This document shows, piece by piece, positions 33,139 through 34,237 of a DNA stretch of 34,237 nt; within the stretch, counting starts at the first letter, position 1, and each line of letters starts with the position of its first letter. The notes beneath the pieces were generated by a model. That model was not told where the DNA came from. It saw nothing but the letters and a program-made list of their open reading frames with translations, and ran no database searches. The DNA is from Aneurinibacillus terranovensis DSM 18919. GTDB taxonomy: Bacteria > Bacillota > Bacilli > Aneurinibacillales > Aneurinibacillaceae. The stretch is taken from contig NZ_AUMJ01000061.1 of NCBI RefSeq assembly GCF_000430625.1, forward strand, positions 1 through 34,237, given 5' to 3'. The translations under genes were made by a program, and so were the position numbers.

Positions 33139-33630
33139 TTATTGCACCAAAATGGAACCTAATTGGTACCACATAGTTTCCATATAACCATTAACCCAAT
33201 TGATGCTAATGGAACCAGAAAGCAAAACCAATGAGCTGTAATCGGAACCGGAAGCCAAACCGGAGGACTCAACCACAGCTTCAAGAGCCTGAGGGGCAAT
33301 CATTTTCCCTCCTACCGCAGCTACTGCAAAACAGGCCGCAATTCCAACAGTGGGCAAGTGAGTAATTTGCGCCGCATAGGACTGCAAACCACCAAACAAC
33401 GCAATGGATGCCGAATTGCTGCCTGTTAAAAACGTTCCGAGCCAACCCATAAGGGGAGCTTTCCACACTATTCCGGCCAATCTTGCGGTCAGCAACAAAA
33501 CCACACCGTACGTAATTACCGGCTTTATCCATCCAGTTACAAGCAGCAGGCAAAGGATGAATAGCGGTAAGACAGCCAATAGCACCGACCACCCAATGGG
33601 AGAGACGGGAGTATAAGTCTGCATGAACAT
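33139..33630 (-). pseudogene. L-lactate permease (LctP/LldP) with a large internal deletion
   Basis: An open frame of 163 residues from ATG 33630 (GAAGGTG upstream). The first 35 residues, MFMQTYTPVSPIGWSVLLAV and on, match the start of lactate permeases. After VTGWIKP the text jumps to the C-terminal part, WKAPLMGWLGTFLTGSNSAS with ALFGGLQ and AVGGKMIAPQALEAV. The family has about 530-560 residues, so some 370 are missing in frame. It cannot be a working carrier. Its place ahead of the larA-like gene suggests the island once imported a 2-hydroxy acid. Confidence 0.8.
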
Positions 33631-33677
33631 GATCGATACACCTTCGTTCATGATTAAATGATAATTTGATAGGAACC

Positions 33678-33835
33678 TATATAAATCGCTTTTGATCTAT
33701 CGACATTCTTTTGTGGATCGAAAGCGCCTCGCCCTTGTCACGGTCGATACGCAGGGCGTATCCACCTTCTTACTTCCAACATTCCTATCCTCTCACCACC
33801 TCATCTATGTCGAAACATCAAGCGTTATTTATATA
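33678..33835. repeat. MITE-like element, copy B (158 bp)
   Basis: Same ends as the copy at 21258-21447 (TATATAAATCGCTTTTGAT on the left, CGAAACATCAAGCG with TTATTTATATA on the right) and a shared interior around CACGGTCGATACGCAGGGCG and TTCTTACTTCCA. It lacks about 30 bases present in the longer copy after GGATCGAAA. It lies just upstream of the permease remnant. Same orientation as the other copy. Confidence 0.8.
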
Positions 33836-33962
33836 TTGTGTTCAATAGCAAATACGCACATTTCCCTATTTCATAGCGGATTAACCCCGCTTATTTGGAC
33901 ATACCTTCTATTTTGAGTCATTTTCGTTACATTTCGTATTAAGCTTTTCTCCCTGTCGTTGG

Positions 33963-34088
33963 CCATTGACGGTGAGCCTCTCGAAATCGAGTATTGAGTT
34001 CAAGGCCGATGCGAATGTTTTGAACTCAGGATGCTCTTGACGCACCGGCAGGTGCGAGTGTACTCGATTTCGTTCTCACCGTAAATGG
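33963..34088. repeat. Complex inverted-repeat element (long outer stem with two inner hairpins)
   Basis: Outer arms CCATT-ACGGTGAG...CGAAATCGAGTA (33963-33993) and its complement at 34061-34088 pair over about 25 bases with a small bulge. Inside are TGAGTTCA/TGAACTCA (33995-34002 and 34021-34028) and GCACC/GGTGC (34042-34055). The region 33836-34108 has no gene; this element fills its second half, about 20 bases beyond an IS3-family orfB stop. It may be an untranslated RNA, a strong terminator or an element end. Confidence 0.6.
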
Positions 34089-34108
34089 TTCGCTACGCCC
34101 AACTCTAC

Positions 34109-34237
34109 CTATACATGTATGGTTTTTACTGGCATCAACCCATTTTCTATATGCTGCTGATAGAACGTTTTCGGAGACAAGTAATGCAAACTTGAGTGAA
34201 TTCGCCGGTTATTATAATACTCCATGTATTCTACGAC
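34109..34237 (-). mobile_element. IS3-family transposase OrfB, C-terminal end (runs off right edge)
   Basis: The minus strand from the window edge reads VVEYMEYYNNRRIHSSLHYL, then SPKTFYQQHIENGLMPVKTI and HV, stop at 34109-34111. YNNRRIHSSLHYLSP is the typical end of the IS3-family integrase core. 42 residues are visible; the rest is outside. It points toward the catabolic island, opposite to the IS3 remnant on its left side. Confidence 0.85.

Overview
The window looks like chromosomal DNA of a Bacillota (Bacilli-type) bacterium, possibly a thermophile-related lineage. The reasons are AT-rich spacers, strong AGGAGG-type ribosome sites, some TTG starts, a lipobox solute-binding protein, and IS110/ISL3/IS30/IS3 elements of kinds common in Bacilli. 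It is insertion-sequence rich. Almost all real genes lie on the minus strand. No tRNA, rRNA or CRISPR was seen.

Left third (1-12346): a ugp-like operon reading deoR-type regulator, ugpA, ugpE, ugpB, PHP phosphoesterase, HAD phosphatase, ugpC. It should import a phosphorylated polyol or phosphodiester and dephosphorylate it inside the cell. Three IS110-family elements have landed in its gene junctions. Two of them (1575-3383 and 9381-10503) share ends and sit exactly at CTCC/GGAG, the Shine-Dalgarno core of the next gene. A partial IS30 element enters from the left edge.

Middle (12350-14935): a scrap zone with an ISL3 remnant, a decayed P-type metal ATPase, an IS3-family remnant and two palindromic intergenic elements.

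Right half (14923-33014, minus strand): the notable part. In transcription order it encodes a broken lactate permease, a ferredoxin/BFD protein, a divergent LarA-like (nickel-pincer) enzyme, a broken MFS transporter, UbiX, an aldehyde dehydrogenase, an iron-type alcohol dehydrogenase, UbiD, a NicO/UreH-type nickel transporter with a His-rich loop, a NadC-like phosphoribosyltransferase, a MoCF (Mog/MoeA-like) protein with a His-rich tail, the meta-cleavage trio hydratase/acylating aldehyde dehydrogenase/aldolase (DmpE-F-G type), LarE, a sigma-54 activator and LarB. LarB and LarE build the nickel-pincer cofactor, but no LarC nickel insertase is present; the MoCF and NadC-like proteins occupy the place where cofactor genes would be expected. 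Two sigma-54 (-24/-12) promoters with near-identical leaders precede the ferredoxin-larA unit and the NadC-like unit. The second has three GGAA-TTTCC palindromes upstream as likely activator sites.

My reading is an inducible catabolic island in which a new LarA-family reaction, a prenyl-FMN decarboxylase and alcohol/aldehyde oxidation feed 2-hydroxypenta-2,4-dienoate (or a relative) to pyruvate and acetyl-CoA, with its own nickel uptake and cofactor supply. The substrate is not known. Both transporter genes of the island carry lesions. The island is bounded by IS3-family pieces in opposite orientation and contains two copies of a 158-190 bp MITE-like repeat.
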